Assembly: GCA_015478945.1 (NCBI GenBank)
Contig: JABUQX010022082.1
Location: 1-64,000, forward strand
Source: Trachelipus rathkii
Taxonomy: Eukaryota; Arthropoda; Malacostraca; Isopoda; Trachelipodidae
Length of the DNA stretch: 64,000 bases
Direction of reading: 5' to 3'
Part shown: piece after piece, positions 1 through 10,643 of the stretch
Numbering within the stretch: the first letter of the stretch is position 1
How the letters are laid out: every line of letters starts with the position of its first letter
Notes under the pieces: model-generated
Databases searched by the model: none
What the model was told of the DNA's origin: nothing
The model's input: the letters and a program-made list of their open reading frames with translations, nothing else
Translations under genes and position numbers: made by a program

Positions 1-25
1 ATCTAACGCTAAAAAACTTAAAAGA

Positions 26-1875
26 ATGGTCAACGGTCACTTCAGTTTAACCTTTTCGATCGATGTCTTACTGGAATCGAACATCCGCCTCCACCCACCC
101 CTCGTCGAACCCGAATGTAGTTCGAAGAAATCGGAAAATATCAAAGAAATATTATTCGAAAAAGAAATTCTCAGAAATGAAATGGACCAATTTATAAGCC
201 GATACCAGTTGTATTCACCCGTAAACGAATATTCTGTTCGACTTACCGCAAAATTCGGCAAAGCGATCACCTACTCAGAGGAAACGCAGAAATACATCGA
301 AAAACATTTGCTTTTCGATGAAAATCGACTCGTTCACAAATTCACGGAAGGTGGTGAAATATTTGATTTTTTAGACCCGTTTCGGTTATGGTACAGCTCC
401 TTTGACATTTCCCCGATTCACGAAATGATGAAAGTGAATAAAGTATATTTTCATTTCACGTCCACCGATCGTCTCTGCAACGCCCACATAGTGGGCATGG
501 ATGCGTTTTATCTGCATACCAGTTTAAAACCTCACAAAATTTTAAAGAGAAATTCACATTCGACGGATGACGACGACGATGGCGAGATGATGTTTATTAC
601 GATGAGGGATCGGATGAAGCCTCGTGGAACCCGGCGACCTTTTCAATATTGATTAACAAATCATCGACCGCAAATTACAACGACGCATTGAAGTACATTA
701 TTTCTTTTTCAAAGGGAGTTATTTTCGATTACAAAAAGAACGAGATCGATTTAAACTTCATTTTTAAAGATGATAAAAACGTCAGTACCCCCAAATCTCT
801 TTTCAATTTCAGTAGATACCGAATAAAAATTCCTAAAACGAAGTATACCTTCGCTAACATAAGACTAGAGAAATGTTTAAAGGAAGCTTACATGCCCCAT
901 ATGTACGATACTATAAAATGTACGGACGATACTCTCGAAAAAATCGATAAGTCCATGAAAGCCATTTTAAAAAACGTAGATTCCATTTGCTCAAAAGGTA
1001 AAAAACTAGATTTTAAAATTATTACTACTAAAAACAAAAACAATAAAAGAAAAAAAAGCAGCGAGGACGATGGTAAAGGGAACAAGAGAAAGAGAGAACA
1101 AGAGGAACAGCTTTTAAGAATCGAGGAACAGCGAGAGGAGCATCGACCACGGGCAAACCGACCGGATCCGAAAGAGGATCATGAAGAACCACGTCGAAAT
1201 CCCGATATAGCCCTGAACAGCAAAGGTAAATTTCAAGAAAACGAAATATTGTCGGAAATTAATCCCGACAGCGATAGTAAAAATAAACGTAAAAAATCGA
1301 GTTCCAGCCCCCCCTCTAAAGCAAAACATTCGAAGTTGATAAAAATTTCGGAAAGCATTCTGGGGTCGAAGGGCGCCTCGCTTACCTCCGAAAGAAAACG
1401 AAAATATGACAACGCACTGCGAGAAGAGCAGCAGCAGCAGCACCACCACCAAAATAAGTTAATCAAATTTTGCCTCGAATCTACAATCGACGACGCTTCA
1501 AAACTTTCAAATAACAAAAAAAAGCGAGACACTTTGAAACGGAGGAAGGAGATACCGCTTACGGACGTATGCTCGATCGACTTAAATTTAAGCGAGGACG
1601 AAAACGAGAGTAATTCCTCAAGAAATTTAAACATAAAAGAGAAGAGAAGGTATGTGAAACCCCAAGAGGGAAATTAATTCGGCAAAGTCTTAGCGATGTT
1701 GCTACTAACAGCAGCAACAGCGCTGCTCGAGCTACTTTCAGTTGAAATGGTCTTTAGAAGGTACAACACAACCCAGCAATCCAACCACGTGAAGCGACTC
1801 GATTTCCTAAACGAAATTCGGAAGCCAAAGAAAAGGTTAGCTATCGACGAATGTATTAACAAGACAACACTGTGA
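26..1875 (+). pseudogene. Lys/Glu-rich protein gene, broken by a frameshift and an in-frame stop
   Basis: I do not recognise the family. The first part (ATG at 26, stop at 650-652) is a globular-looking region of about 180 residues ending in an Asp run. Coding-like sequence then continues in another frame through 1677, with no ATG near 649, where only a TTG occurs. Reading that frame upstream, it is open from 571 and looks coding, so the shift probably lies in the GAC/GAT run around 565-590. The second part is very basic, with Lys/Arg-Glu stretches and several possible nuclear localisation signals, plus a Gln/His run near 1430-1450. A TAA at 1675-1677 is followed in the same frame by 65 more coding-like codons up to TGA 1873-1875. 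One damaged gene is the simplest reading; an assembly error in the repeat is the alternative. Nuclear DNA or RNA binding is only a guess from composition. Confidence 0.55.
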
Positions 1876-2728
1876 ACAGTTTTGCGTTAGTTTCATATGT
1901 GGCATGCCAGGTGAAGAGAAGGTAGAGTCGGAATGAATAATGGCGATCGTCGCGAGCGCTTTACCCTTTTTCTTGACAACGTTAGACCACCCCTTTCCGA
2001 CAGCAAAAAAAGCAAGGCTGACTGTACGCAAAACCGGTCAGGAGCGAGAAAATAATGGTGATGAGAATCCCCAAAGACGAAGGAGGAGTGAGAGATAAAG
2101 AACGAAGAGGGAGGAAGAGGGTTGAAGATTTGTTTGGGGCCGTTGGAGTAAGAGGTAATATGTTGCCTGAGTCCCATTATGTGCTTGCGGGACGGGAAGA
2201 CGAGAGACAGAGAATGACAAAAAATTAACAAATAGAACAAGAAAGAAGGCAAAGAAAAAACGGTGTTTAACACTAATTAGTTTCAAGAGCAGGGGCTGCA
2301 AAAGGTTGTTGCATCGACTGCGCAGCACTCAGCAGAAGCCGAGGTCACATGCAGAACTCGCAGCATACAACAACAGCAATCAGCACCAGCACAGACAGTT
2401 AAGCAGGCAAACATTCACGCAGCGAGCAACTCTAACAGCGACAGCAGGCAACAGAAAGCACCAATGATAGCAGACAACAGCAGCACAGCACCAAGAAGCG
2501 ACACAACAGCAGCAGAGTGAAAAGAGCTGGAACGAATAATAATAATTTTATTTTGCGGAAACATCTCTGGAAACTCATTTCAAAATCCGACTACCACTTC
2601 CATCTGGCAAACTCTTAGCCATTTTTTCGAGTGAAAACGAACTTTAAGACGAAAGCAAGAAATTAAATAACATAATTAGAAGGTTTTATACAGCTTAACA
2701 ACTGAAAGAGAAATTAGGAAAAGGCAAA
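1876..2728 (+). other. Region with short coding-like fragments, no intact gene
   Basis: No ORF of normal length is present. Three short open stretches look more like coding sequence than chance. They are 1933-2055 (40 codons, ATG), 2055-2228 (57 codons, ATG, overlapping the previous stop by one base) and 2281-2520 (80 codons, no early ATG, rich in Gln, Ala and Ser). They could be remnants of the gene to the left or of one or more small Gln/Ser-rich proteins. An A-rich stretch closes the region. Function cannot be inferred. Confidence 0.25.
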
Positions 2729-3194
2729 ATGAAAAAAAAAAATTATGGAACTCCTATGTCGCTCTTTATTGAGGAGGAGGGAAGGAGTCCGCGGATAGAA
2801 TAACGATGGTCTTGATGCCAATAGTAGTAGTAACAACGGTAGCAGCAGTAGTAGTAGTAGTGGTAGCGGCAGTGGCAGTGGCAGTGGCAGTAGTAATAGC
2901 GACAGTGAAAGCGACAGTGAAAGCGACAGTGAAAGCGACAGCGAGTCCGAAGACGAAGATAATCAAAAAATCGATTCCGCAGTAATGCATAACGTGAACG
3001 AAAGTAAATCAGGAATCGAAAGCGAAGGTAGGAGCTCACACAAAAGTGATTACGGAGAAGAAGAAGAAAAAGAAGAAGAAGAGGTTGATAAAAGTATTTC
3101 CCTCCTCTATAAAGCCAATCGAGAAGAAAATTCACCGACGTCATCAAAAATAGAGCGGTTGATGCATGCCGCTTCGACCATCATCGGCAATTGA
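2729..3194 (+). pseudogene. Ser/Glu/Asp-rich acidic protein gene with frameshift
   Basis: The ATG at 2729 begins a coding-like peptide that ends at TAA 2799-2801. The adjacent frame is open from 2799 and continues as a Ser/Gly/Asn run, then repeated Ser-Asp-Ser-Glu units (about 2900-2945), then a mixed acidic region, stopping at TGA 3192-3194. In that frame a TAG sits at 2796-2798, just before the open stretch. The two pieces read as one gene of about 155 codons with a one-base shift near 2795. If translation instead started at the internal ATG 2985, the product would be a 69-residue acidic peptide. Ser/Asp/Glu repeats are typical of intrinsically disordered, phosphorylated viral proteins. 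No family is recognised. After the stop, an A/T-rich tail with AATAAA at 3359-3364 could provide polyadenylation. Confidence 0.4.
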
Positions 3195-3602
3195 AGCAGA
3201 AAGCATAACAGATGTAAGGGAGAAAATCGTAAAATAGAGAGAATATATTTTCGATGCGTTCATTGTATGCGGACTACTTTCAGTAGAGTTTGTATAATAT
3301 AAATATCATCTAAATATTTTAGGTGTTTCGCATAATCCGTATTTTTTATATTTTTTCTTAATAAAGTGTTTTTAAACTATCAGAGCTTTAACATTTTCCT
3401 TTTTTGACTATCTTGGTGAGATTTCTCGCCACATACGCGAAATTATAGGTGTCAATCCAAATTTTGTTATTATTATTAGTATTTGAAATATTTATAAAGG
3501 TAAAAATAATACACAAGAAAAAATTATCACTTAAGAGCCAAATTTTATTGAACAAAAAAAGTCAGAGGGGAATAGTCAACTCAATTTATGTAATATGGAA
3601 TA
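3195..3602. other. AT-rich intergenic stretch
   Basis: I see no convincing gene. The in-frame continuation after the TGA at 3194 stays open for 35 codons but does not look clearly coding. The TTAATAAAG at 3358-3366 is a plausible polyadenylation signal for the plus-strand gene to the left. Confidence 0.4.
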
Positions 3603-4430
3603 CTAAATTTTTTTATACATTCTGCTCTTTTTACCTTCAGCCGTTTTTTCCCCGCGATAATTTTCAGAATAATGGTCCGGCTGATTCATTTTTTCGATTG
3701 GCTGCACGGCACTATCCCATGATGAAGATTTCGGGTATTCAGATCTTTGAATATCTAATTCATCTTCTTCTTCACTCTCGGTTTCACTTCTCTCTTCATC
3801 TTCATCCGGATCATTTTCTTCTTCTTCATTTTCGCTATCGTTTTGGTAGCTATCTTCCTCTTCATCATCTTTATCTCCCACCACATTTTCGTACGTATGA
3901 AGCCCTAGTGTACGCAGGGTTGTTAAATTTAAAGTGATTAACTTCCAATCGCTTTCGGACAAAAGATATCTCACTCTACTTTCCCGCTCTTTCAAGAGAA
4001 CGTTGCCTAGGCGTAAATATTTACCATTATATTGATCATAATTCTCGTTTTTAAACCCAGTTATAAAATCGATCAGTCCAATACTTAAGTCATATTCGTC
4101 CACGCCTCGTTGTAGAACGTGAGTAATTAATTTTCTCGATGTATTATTTGTAATGTTATGTAAAATGATGACGTGCGAATTTGTTGGTAAGCGAAAGGGA
4201 GATTTTTCTTTAGTTATATGAATGCAAGGCTTTATATTTTCAAAGTATTCCGGTCCCCCGCTGCACACTCGCTTAGAAAATTTTATGCTCTTGATAATAT
4301 ATATGCAGAGCTTTTCCACTAAATCGTAGTCAAGATCGAAAATAAGAAACGCGCAAAACCGAGGTTCAAATTTGTTCTTTTCTGAATATTGAACCCCGGG
4401 GTGCAACCAAGGGAACTTTTTGTAGTCCAT
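3603..4430 (-). CDS. LPxNSH-family protein (275 aa) with acidic C-terminal tail
   Basis: The ATG is at 4428-4430. The protein has a globular N-terminal domain of about 170 residues and then an acidic Glu/Asp/Ser tail (about residues 185-235). I do not recognise a named family, but the core contains a pattern shared with two other loci in this window, 4626-5200 and 22087-23067: a Cys-x-His-Ile-Thr-Lys segment, then Leu-Pro-Thr-Asn-Ser-His, then Asn-Ile-Thr, then an Ile-Asp-Phe-Ile-Thr-Gly-like segment. The gene is followed closely upstream by a decayed tandem copy on the same strand, so it is the intact member of a local duplication. No membrane segment or signal peptide is visible. A role cannot be assigned; the acidic tail suggests interaction with basic partners, which is inference only. 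Confidence 0.75.
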   Translation of the reverse strand: MDYKKFPWLHPGVQYSEKNKFEPRFCAFLIFDLDYDLVEKLCIYIIKSIKFSKRVCSGGPEYFENIKPCIHITKEKSPFRLPTNSHVIILHNITNNTSRKLITHVLQRGVDEYDLSIGLIDFITGFKNENYDQYNGKYLRLGNVLLKERESRVRYLLSESDWKLITLNLTTLRTLGLHTYENVVGDKDDEEEDSYQNDSENEEEENDPDEDEERSETESEEEDELDIQRSEYPKSSSWDSAVQPIEKMNQPDHYSENYRGEKTAEGKKSRMYKKI

Positions 4431-4625
4431 TTTTCCGGTAAGGAACTAAATTTGAAAGTGAATATAAAAAAGGTCGGATCTCCTTATATTGAAAAGGTTT
4501 AACTAACTAAAATGTCTTTAAATATTAATAATTTTATTTTATCTAATCTAATAAAATTAATATTCAAAAGCGAATAAGTGATTAAATTAATTAATGGTTT
4601 TGAATAATACAAAACAAAACAATAC

Positions 4626-5200
4626 TTATTCCCCGGCCTCTTCCTCTTCGTTTCCGCCGCCAAAATCGTATTCGTAGCGCATGCTAAATCTATTTGTTTT
4701 CTTCGGTACGAAATCATGAAGTTTTAAAGAGCACAAGGTAACTAAGTTCACGTCAATTAATTTAAAATCGGGATCCTCCATTTGAAATTTTTTTCTCCAT
4801 TTGCAGTTTCCAAAAAAAATGCTGCTTATTTTAAAAGACCTGCTGCCTTGATATTGCTCATAATTCTCGTTAAATTCACCAGTCATGTAATCGATTTCTC
4901 CAATTTTTAAAGTTTTTGATTCTACCCCTCGTTCAATAACCTGGGCGATTACCTTGTGTGATATAATATTTGTGACGTTTTGCATGATCACGACGTGAGA
5001 ATTAGCGGGTAACTTCTCCACCCTCTCTTCCTTAGTGATGTGAATACACGGATGTGTTATTTCAGCATATGTGCTCCGACACTTCTTTTTTTCGACAAGT
5101 CGCTTCGAATATTATTAGTTATGCTTTTAATAGTATATTCTATAAAATCTTTTCCAAGTTTAAATAATCTTAGTCAAATATGTAGGCGGCGTCTAATAAT
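4626..5200 (-). pseudogene. Decayed tandem paralogue of the 3603-4430 gene
   Basis: The open frame 4626-5021 has no ATG at its 5' end (GTG only). It begins inside the domain, with Leu-Pro-Ala-Asn-Ser-His matching Leu-Pro-Thr-Asn-Ser-His of the neighbour. Reading upstream, the homologous Cys-Ile-His-Ile-Thr-Lys segment is in the same frame. Homology then jumps to another frame across the A7 run (T7 on the plus strand near 5084-5092), where a segment matching the neighbour's Ile-Lys-Ser-Ile region appears. Further stops follow near 5165-5175. The copy therefore carries at least one homopolymer frameshift and has lost its start. Its acidic tail is shorter than that of the intact copy, ending in a Gly/Glu stretch. 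This is a genuine degraded duplicate rather than a short gene. Confidence 0.7.
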
Positions 5201-5249
5201 CTAGGTAGGGTTCTTTATCTAATAGAATTTAGGATTGATTTTTGCTTGG

Positions 5250-5897
5250 TCTCTTGTATCACAGGAATGTTAGGAGGGGGGGGGGGGGTTCTTGATTTTT
5301 CTTTTAGTTTAAGATAATAAATTCTTGATATGGAATTATTTTTAAATCTTTGATTGCGTGTGGTATGTTATAGGGGAAGCCACGGTGGTAAAGAATCCGC
5401 AGGGACGGCCTTATTGGGATCACCACATATAATTTTTAATTTTAAAATTTAAACTATATTATTAGAAACTACGTAATAAATATAATAATAATATAATAAT
5501 AATAATATAAATAATAATATAGATAATAATAATAATAATAATAATAATAATATATAATAAAAATAAATAAAATAAAAATAAATAAAAAATAATAAATAAA
5601 TAAAAATAATAATAATATAATAAAATAATAATAATAATAATAATATAATAATAAAACTATATAATGATAATGAAGTGAAAAAAATAAGATAAAAAGACAT
5701 AACGCAACTAGAAAATAGAAAAATGATATACCCACGTATTCATAATATTACACATGCTACACAAAATAAGTGGATGCGAGTCATTGCTACTGGGAGACAA
5801 AAAAATTTTGAGGAGCGGGCACGACGCAAATGGAGAATTCGATGAAATGAAACGTTTATCGAATAAAAATTAATTTATTGGAGGTGAAAAACGAAAG
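5250..5897. repeat. AT-rich spacer with a 13-G run and an AAT/AT microsatellite
   Basis: There is no gene here. A run of 13 G residues lies at 5276-5288 in an otherwise AT-rich context. From about 5478 to 5660 the sequence is almost only A and T, built on AAT and AATAA units; the apparent Tyr/Ile/Leu-rich minus-strand ORFs across it are artefacts of the repeat. The stretch 5750-5890 leads into the next plus-strand gene. Confidence 0.7.
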
Positions 5898-8767
5898 ATG
5901 AGGTAAGAGTGACTTGACTTAACTGCCCGGTCGCGTATATCGATCGAGATAAAATATACCGAAGAATTTTATTCAGTGTTCCGCTTTCGTGGAATTTTGT
6001 AACTTTAATTTTTCTTCGTGAGTATAGAATATGTATCCTCGAAACAGAAAAGGAAAAAATTGTATTTATACTCGAAAGTGGGTTTGGAATTAACGCGTCC
6101 CTCTATTACGGAAACTACGCTTGTCATAGCGAACGCATCGAGTTACGAGCGAATAAGGGAATCTATACGCGATTGTCGACTTTAATTCCCGCAGTAAATT
6201 TAAACACCCGTTCACTGTTCTGGTCTTTCGCCAACGTAGTTAGGTTGGAGGAGAATAAACCTAAAAAAATTCCTATCCTTTACGGTTGCCAAAAATGCAA
6301 CATACTAAGCTTCTCTCAATCGGTTAAGCAAACGATTATACCGATATACGGCTTTTCATCCGACGCCGAATTAAATTATTATTTCCCGTCTTCGTCGGAC
6401 TCGGCTGTTGGCGGAGGTGGAGGGGGGGTGGGAGGTTTCATTTTTCACGATGGGAGAATTAGGCTAAAATTCGACTCGATGAAACGAATAAACGCGAACT
6501 TTTCGGCTAAAAAATATCTTATCGACGATCTTCGCTTATCGTATTACAGCCGCAACGAGGGTGGGAAAAACTTTTCTTCGCCACCGCTTCCGAAACTCGA
6601 AGGCATTTTGTTCGCGGAAGGTGTAAATGGCGGCGGCGCCGCGGGCGCTCGAGACGTTTCGTACAATAAAGCTTTAACCCCTAAAAGCGATAGCGAAAAG
6701 GGGGCGAAAACAAAACGAGAGATCGCGAACGCGTTTCTCGATGAGGTAGAAACATTGTTAACCGACGAAATCGGAGACGCGCGATTGGTTCTTCAGGACA
6801 TCAATATGTACGAAAAAATTCGTCAAATCATCGAATTGGCGGTTGCGTTTGGCCACGAAAAAGCGTTGTGGTCGATTCTAAATTTCTTTTTCCGCGAAAA
6901 TTTATGGCACAGTAAAAATGCAGCTCGTTGCATTAGTTATATCGTCGAAAAGGCTTCGGAAAATTCCTCCCCGTACCTGCCGACGACGACGATGATAGAC
7001 ACGACCGAAAAAACATTTCCTTCCCGCTATTCCGGCTTATTCTTTTTTTCCGAGGCGTTCGTTTCCGCTTACGAAAATAAAGGCGTTTGCAAGAATTTAG
7101 GTGATTCTCCGAAACTCTGGTTCTACGCCGAACCCAACAGAACTCCGATTCAGTTTAAATCTAAAATAGTTCAAAATTTACTTAAACCGAACGACCTCGA
7201 CGCCAACGGACGTAAAAGCCCGTCGTCGTCGGCGTTTTGGGTAAACAAAAAGAGAATCGAACGAGAAATCTTGTCCGCAACGCCTAATGCCGCGGATTCT
7301 TCGTCGCGGCTCTTCTCCCCCAAAATGTTGAAAATGAGATTCTCAAATTTTAACGAGCTAGATTTTTACCTTATTAACGATAGGGATACGGCATTATCTC
7401 ATCGACTTAAATTGTTGCGGCGTGATTACTCTTCGTCGTTGATTAAGTCTAACCCTCTTTCGATGTCGACGCCGGATGATATCCCAGAATGGCAACTTTT
7501 ATCCGGTAAAATAATGGAAATGGGACGATTCCCGCCGCCCGAGGAAGTGGCGTGCGTCGCCGCCCTTAAAAGAAACGGATTTTACAGCCCCCGATTGATA
7601 GACCGCGAAAACGACGACGATGACGACGGATGGACGAACAAAAACGCGTCGTCGGCGGCTATGAGAGATATCCGAAACCAAAAAGATGACATCGAAAAAA
7701 TATTTGAAAAATTAGAACTGATTAAATATTTTTCGAATGGCGATCGACAGGACGAAATATGGAACGAATTCGCTTATCTCTCCGAGAGTACGCTGCGAAA
7801 TTCAAATATCAGTAGCAAACTGTTTCCTTTCGTAACGAAAACTGTTGGCAAGTACTGCTCTGAAAAATCGGCGTACGAGAAATTTTTCCACGTTTATTTA
7901 AACTTCCATAACGAAGGGGATAGAACTGCGGAAATGTTTTTGCCTGACGAAGATTTAAAATCGTTACAAGATAACGGGCTTCTCAGACCTTCGGTGAATA
8001 GTGTGTGCGAACTCGTCAAATTTAACAAGAAAGAAAAATTCATTAACGCCCTTTCGATGAAGGATATCCTAAAGAGCGTTTTCCCCGAAATCATGTTGGA
8101 TATCGTCAAAAGTTTTTATCCGACATTCGGGGAAAAAAGTTTTTTAAACTCTCTGGGCGAGGTGATACGAATATTGTGCGACGGATGCGCGGATGCATTC
8201 CAAAACGCCGCTCAACCAAACCGACTCTACTCCTATTTGTTTCCAAAAAGATCGCTCCTAAAAGACGAAGAAAACGGTGAAGACGATTTCATTTCTATGG
8301 GATATTTAAAACGAGAACTAAACTCAATTATTCCGTTGAAAAGTCTTAAAAATGAGTTTATCGAACTATCGGCGCTGAATGAGATAATACCGGAAAAATT
8401 TAATTTGGGAACCGCGACAGATAACAATAATAGCGATAATTTCATTAATGTTAAAGGCATCTCGAGTAACATAGAAATACCAGGAGAGATCGACATCGTA
8501 CGTCTTCGTTTATTAATAAAATCATTCAACGAACCGTTGCTCGAAGAATTAGAAAATAACTTATCGTTGGAAAAGAACCGAGATACTATTCACGATTTCA
8601 TGAAATTAGGAAATTATCGACGAATTGTTATAAAAACCGTACTCGGAAACGTTATGGAATTAGATCGACTTTGTATCGCTCGAGCGGATATGATTAGCGG
8701 TGACGAGTGTGGTCGTATCGTTGTGAGAAAGTTGGAAAAAAAAAAATATCAAGAATTTAGAAAATAA
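5898..8767 (+). CDS. Large unidentified protein, possibly spliced at its 5' end
   Basis: The reading frame is open and coding-like from 5918 to the stop at 8765-8767 but contains no ATG near its beginning; the first start-like codon, TTG 6173, lies well inside coding sequence. A plausible solution is a tiny first exon, ATG AG at 5898-5902, a 74-nt intron 5903-5976 beginning GTAAGAGT and ending TTTATTCAG, and exon 2 from 5977, which joins in the correct frame. That would give about 932 residues. Other possibilities are a lost ATG or a non-AUG start. The protein shows a Gly run near nt 6412-6435, no clear membrane segments, and a mostly helical-looking C-terminal half. No family is recognised; its size and style resemble the unidentified proteins at 17075-19168 and 55522-58083. 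Confidence 0.75.
5903..5976 (+). other. Candidate 74-nt spliceosomal intron
   Basis: The donor AG|GTAAGAGT matches the eukaryotic consensus closely. The acceptor TTTTATTCAG is preceded by a short U-rich stretch, and CTTAAC at 5918-5923 could act as a branch site. Removal links the only usable ATG (5898) in frame with the long ORF. No transcript evidence is available from sequence alone. Confidence 0.35.
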
Positions 8768-8913
8768 ATAGAAAAATTATACCAGAACTAAGTTTTTCAA
8801 AACTATCTTTGCACGTCGTTTACACGAAATACTTCAGGTGAAGATGTTTCTTTAATGGTTCCAATCGTTTGGCTAGGATATGACTTTTCTCTGGACTTTT
8901 ATAAGACATCCTA

Positions 8914-9399
8914 ATGTCGTTTCAATCTCTCCGAAATCGTAGCGAAACATTTTTTTGTGATCATTTTTATCTCGAAAGCGACGAACTTTTAAACCAAAAC
9001 GCCGAAATTATATTAAGCTTAATAAACTCTATTCTTTTTTGCGATACTTTATTCAGAGTATTAGAGTGTGAGAGAGTGGAATTGAAAAACAAAAGACAGG
9101 CGGATATCGAACAGAAACGTACGATACCATCTCCGAAGTTCAGTATTTTAGAAATACCTGAAAGTGAAACACTTATCGATAAATAAAACTCGAGACAATT
9201 TCTCGTTGACGATAAAACGACGACGGAAGATTGGGCGAGGTATAGAAAAGAGAAAAGAACCGAACGCCACAGAGAGCGCGTCGTTCATTGATTTCGGGAT
9301 GTGCGATTGATTTAAAAATCGAGTTTCCAAAGAATTTCGGACTATTCGCGGAATTGTCGACCGGTCATCCGTTTTCTATTAATAGCGTCGAGGAATAAC
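8914..9399 (+). pseudogene. Small unidentified gene with in-frame stop and frameshift
   Basis: The ATG at 8914 opens a 90-codon frame ending at TAA 9184-9186. The same frame continues with about 35 coding-like codons to TGA 9292-9294. A neighbouring frame then carries a further coding-like stretch ending at TAA 9397-9399. Together these read as one gene of about 160 codons damaged by one nonsense codon and one frameshift. If only the first ORF is real, the product is a 90-residue soluble protein. AATAAATAAATG at 9451-9462 would serve as polyadenylation signal. No family is recognised. Confidence 0.4.
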
Positions 9400-9509
9400 T
9401 CGGTTTCGGTTTCGTTCCAGCCGTATATTTAATGCACGGCTCGACTGAAAATAAATAAATGATATTAAAAAACCAAAAACAAGTTTTATTTTTATTCGAG
9501 GTACTCGCA

Positions 9510-9852
9510 GCAGCAGCAGCGGGCGAGATAACTTTTCAATCGTCCGTAGGCGGCATATCTCTCGAAGGAAAACTTAGTCTTTTCAACACTTTCGATTAAT
9601 CGCATTGTCGTTTATTAGTTCGAAGTTCCCTTTCTTCCTCTAGAATTCTTGATTTCTTATTCAAAGGATTTCGGTAGTTTTACTCCAAGTAGAAATCATT
9701 TCTAATATTTTTTTCACATTCTCGCTTGTTCGGGATATATTAATCGACGATCTTATAAAAAAATAAAAAAATAGAGCAAAAACTGAAAATCTAAATGCGA
9801 ATTCAATCATCGCGTACATCATATGCTCGTCGATAGCATTCCGTGAGCACAT
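9510..9852 (-). pseudogene. Small single-span membrane protein gene, damaged
   Basis: The ATG at 9850-9852 opens a 63-codon frame (to 9661) with one strongly hydrophobic segment (about residues 15-33, Phe-rich), followed by a charged region. Coding-like sequence continues past the stop in another frame, Lys/Arg/Glu-rich, down to about 9510 with further stops near 9595 and 9540. The gene appears to be a small type II or signal-anchored membrane protein whose C-terminal part is out of frame. RC-strand AATAAAAATAAAAC at 9483-9497 is a likely polyadenylation signal, so it is convergent with the preceding gene. Confidence 0.35.
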
Positions 9853-9991
9853 GTTTATTTGGTTAAGGTGTTGTGATAGGATAGGAAAAAAATATCGAGT
9901 AAAGAAATTGACGTTTTATTTGATCGACTTAAGAAAAGTATTTATTAGGTTGCAATTTTTTTGTCATTTTTTCTCCTACGTGAAAATGAGG

Positions 9992-10643
9992 TTAAGGCGA
10001 GCAAAAATTTTCCGAAAAATTAATAATGCTTCGGCCCTTTTTGGTTTGGCAAAATGTCTCTTTCAAAACTCCTATTTCCGCGTAAGATTTATAAAACTTT
10101 TCCGCAGTTCGTTCGCTATGACACATAATGTCGCACACCTCCTTTTTTAAATGCGATTGACACTCGGCCGTTTCAGTGGTTGTGCCCTTTCGATTCCGGG
10201 TGGTGGTAAATATTTTGGTCAAACCGCACCGTTCAGTCAGTCTTCGCATGCTGTTATACACGGATTGTGGCGTAAAAGACGCACCCCTCTCGGTGATGAA
10301 AAGTTTATCGTCCGTTTCAGAAGAAGATCGCGACATTAAAATTGGTCGAATAAATTTCACTGTTACGCATTTCAACCCCTTTTTTCATAGTACAGGAGTT
10401 ACGACTAAAATGACTTTCGTTTTCGCGCTCGTTTATAATAGTTTGTGGAGCAAATGACAAGGAACGTTTAAGCGCTAAACGGTTAACGACGATGATTCCG
10501 AACCGTGTCTTTTGAACAAAGAGCAAAAAAAAAAAAATTTTTGCGAATTTTTCAGATTCGCCGATAGCAATATTACCGATAGCACTAAACCGACAACATC
10601 GTTTACAGACTAGTCGTAACGATTTAGCTTGAATATAATTCAA
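9992..10643 (-). pseudogene. Crypton-like tyrosine recombinase C-terminal fragment
   Basis: The minus-strand frame 9992-10375 (TTG at its 5' end, no ATG) carries the hallmarks of the tyrosine recombinase catalytic domain. There is a Lys-Leu-Phe-Ile-Thr-x-Arg-Gly segment (residues 24-31), a Thr-x-x-x-Arg-Lys-x-x-x-Thr box II (R62, K63), a Met-Cys-His-Ser box (H86), and a Thr-Ala-x-Lys-Phe-Tyr nucleophile motif (Y95). Spacing and wording resemble Crypton transposon recombinases more than phage integrases or baculovirus VLF-1. Upstream, related-looking sequence continues in a different frame (10317-10643), so the gene is truncated and frameshifted. It could be a mobile element that landed in the virus, or a decayed viral recombinase. 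As it stands it should not encode an active enzyme. Confidence 0.55.

Noticed and set aside
649..1677. Independent gene starting at 649
   Set aside because: The start codon would be TTG; coding character in this frame begins upstream, so it is better read as the continuation of the gene starting at 26.
2743..3147. Cys/Tyr/His-rich minus-strand ORFs
   Set aside because: Antisense readings of the Ser/Asp/Glu repeat on the plus strand.
5449..5735. Hydrophobic Tyr/Ile/Leu-rich minus-strand ORFs
   Set aside because: Produced by the AAT microsatellite; no non-repetitive coding sequence attached.
10151..10457. Plus-strand ORFs opposite the recombinase fragment
   Set aside because: Shadow frames; the minus-strand frame carries recognisable catalytic motifs.
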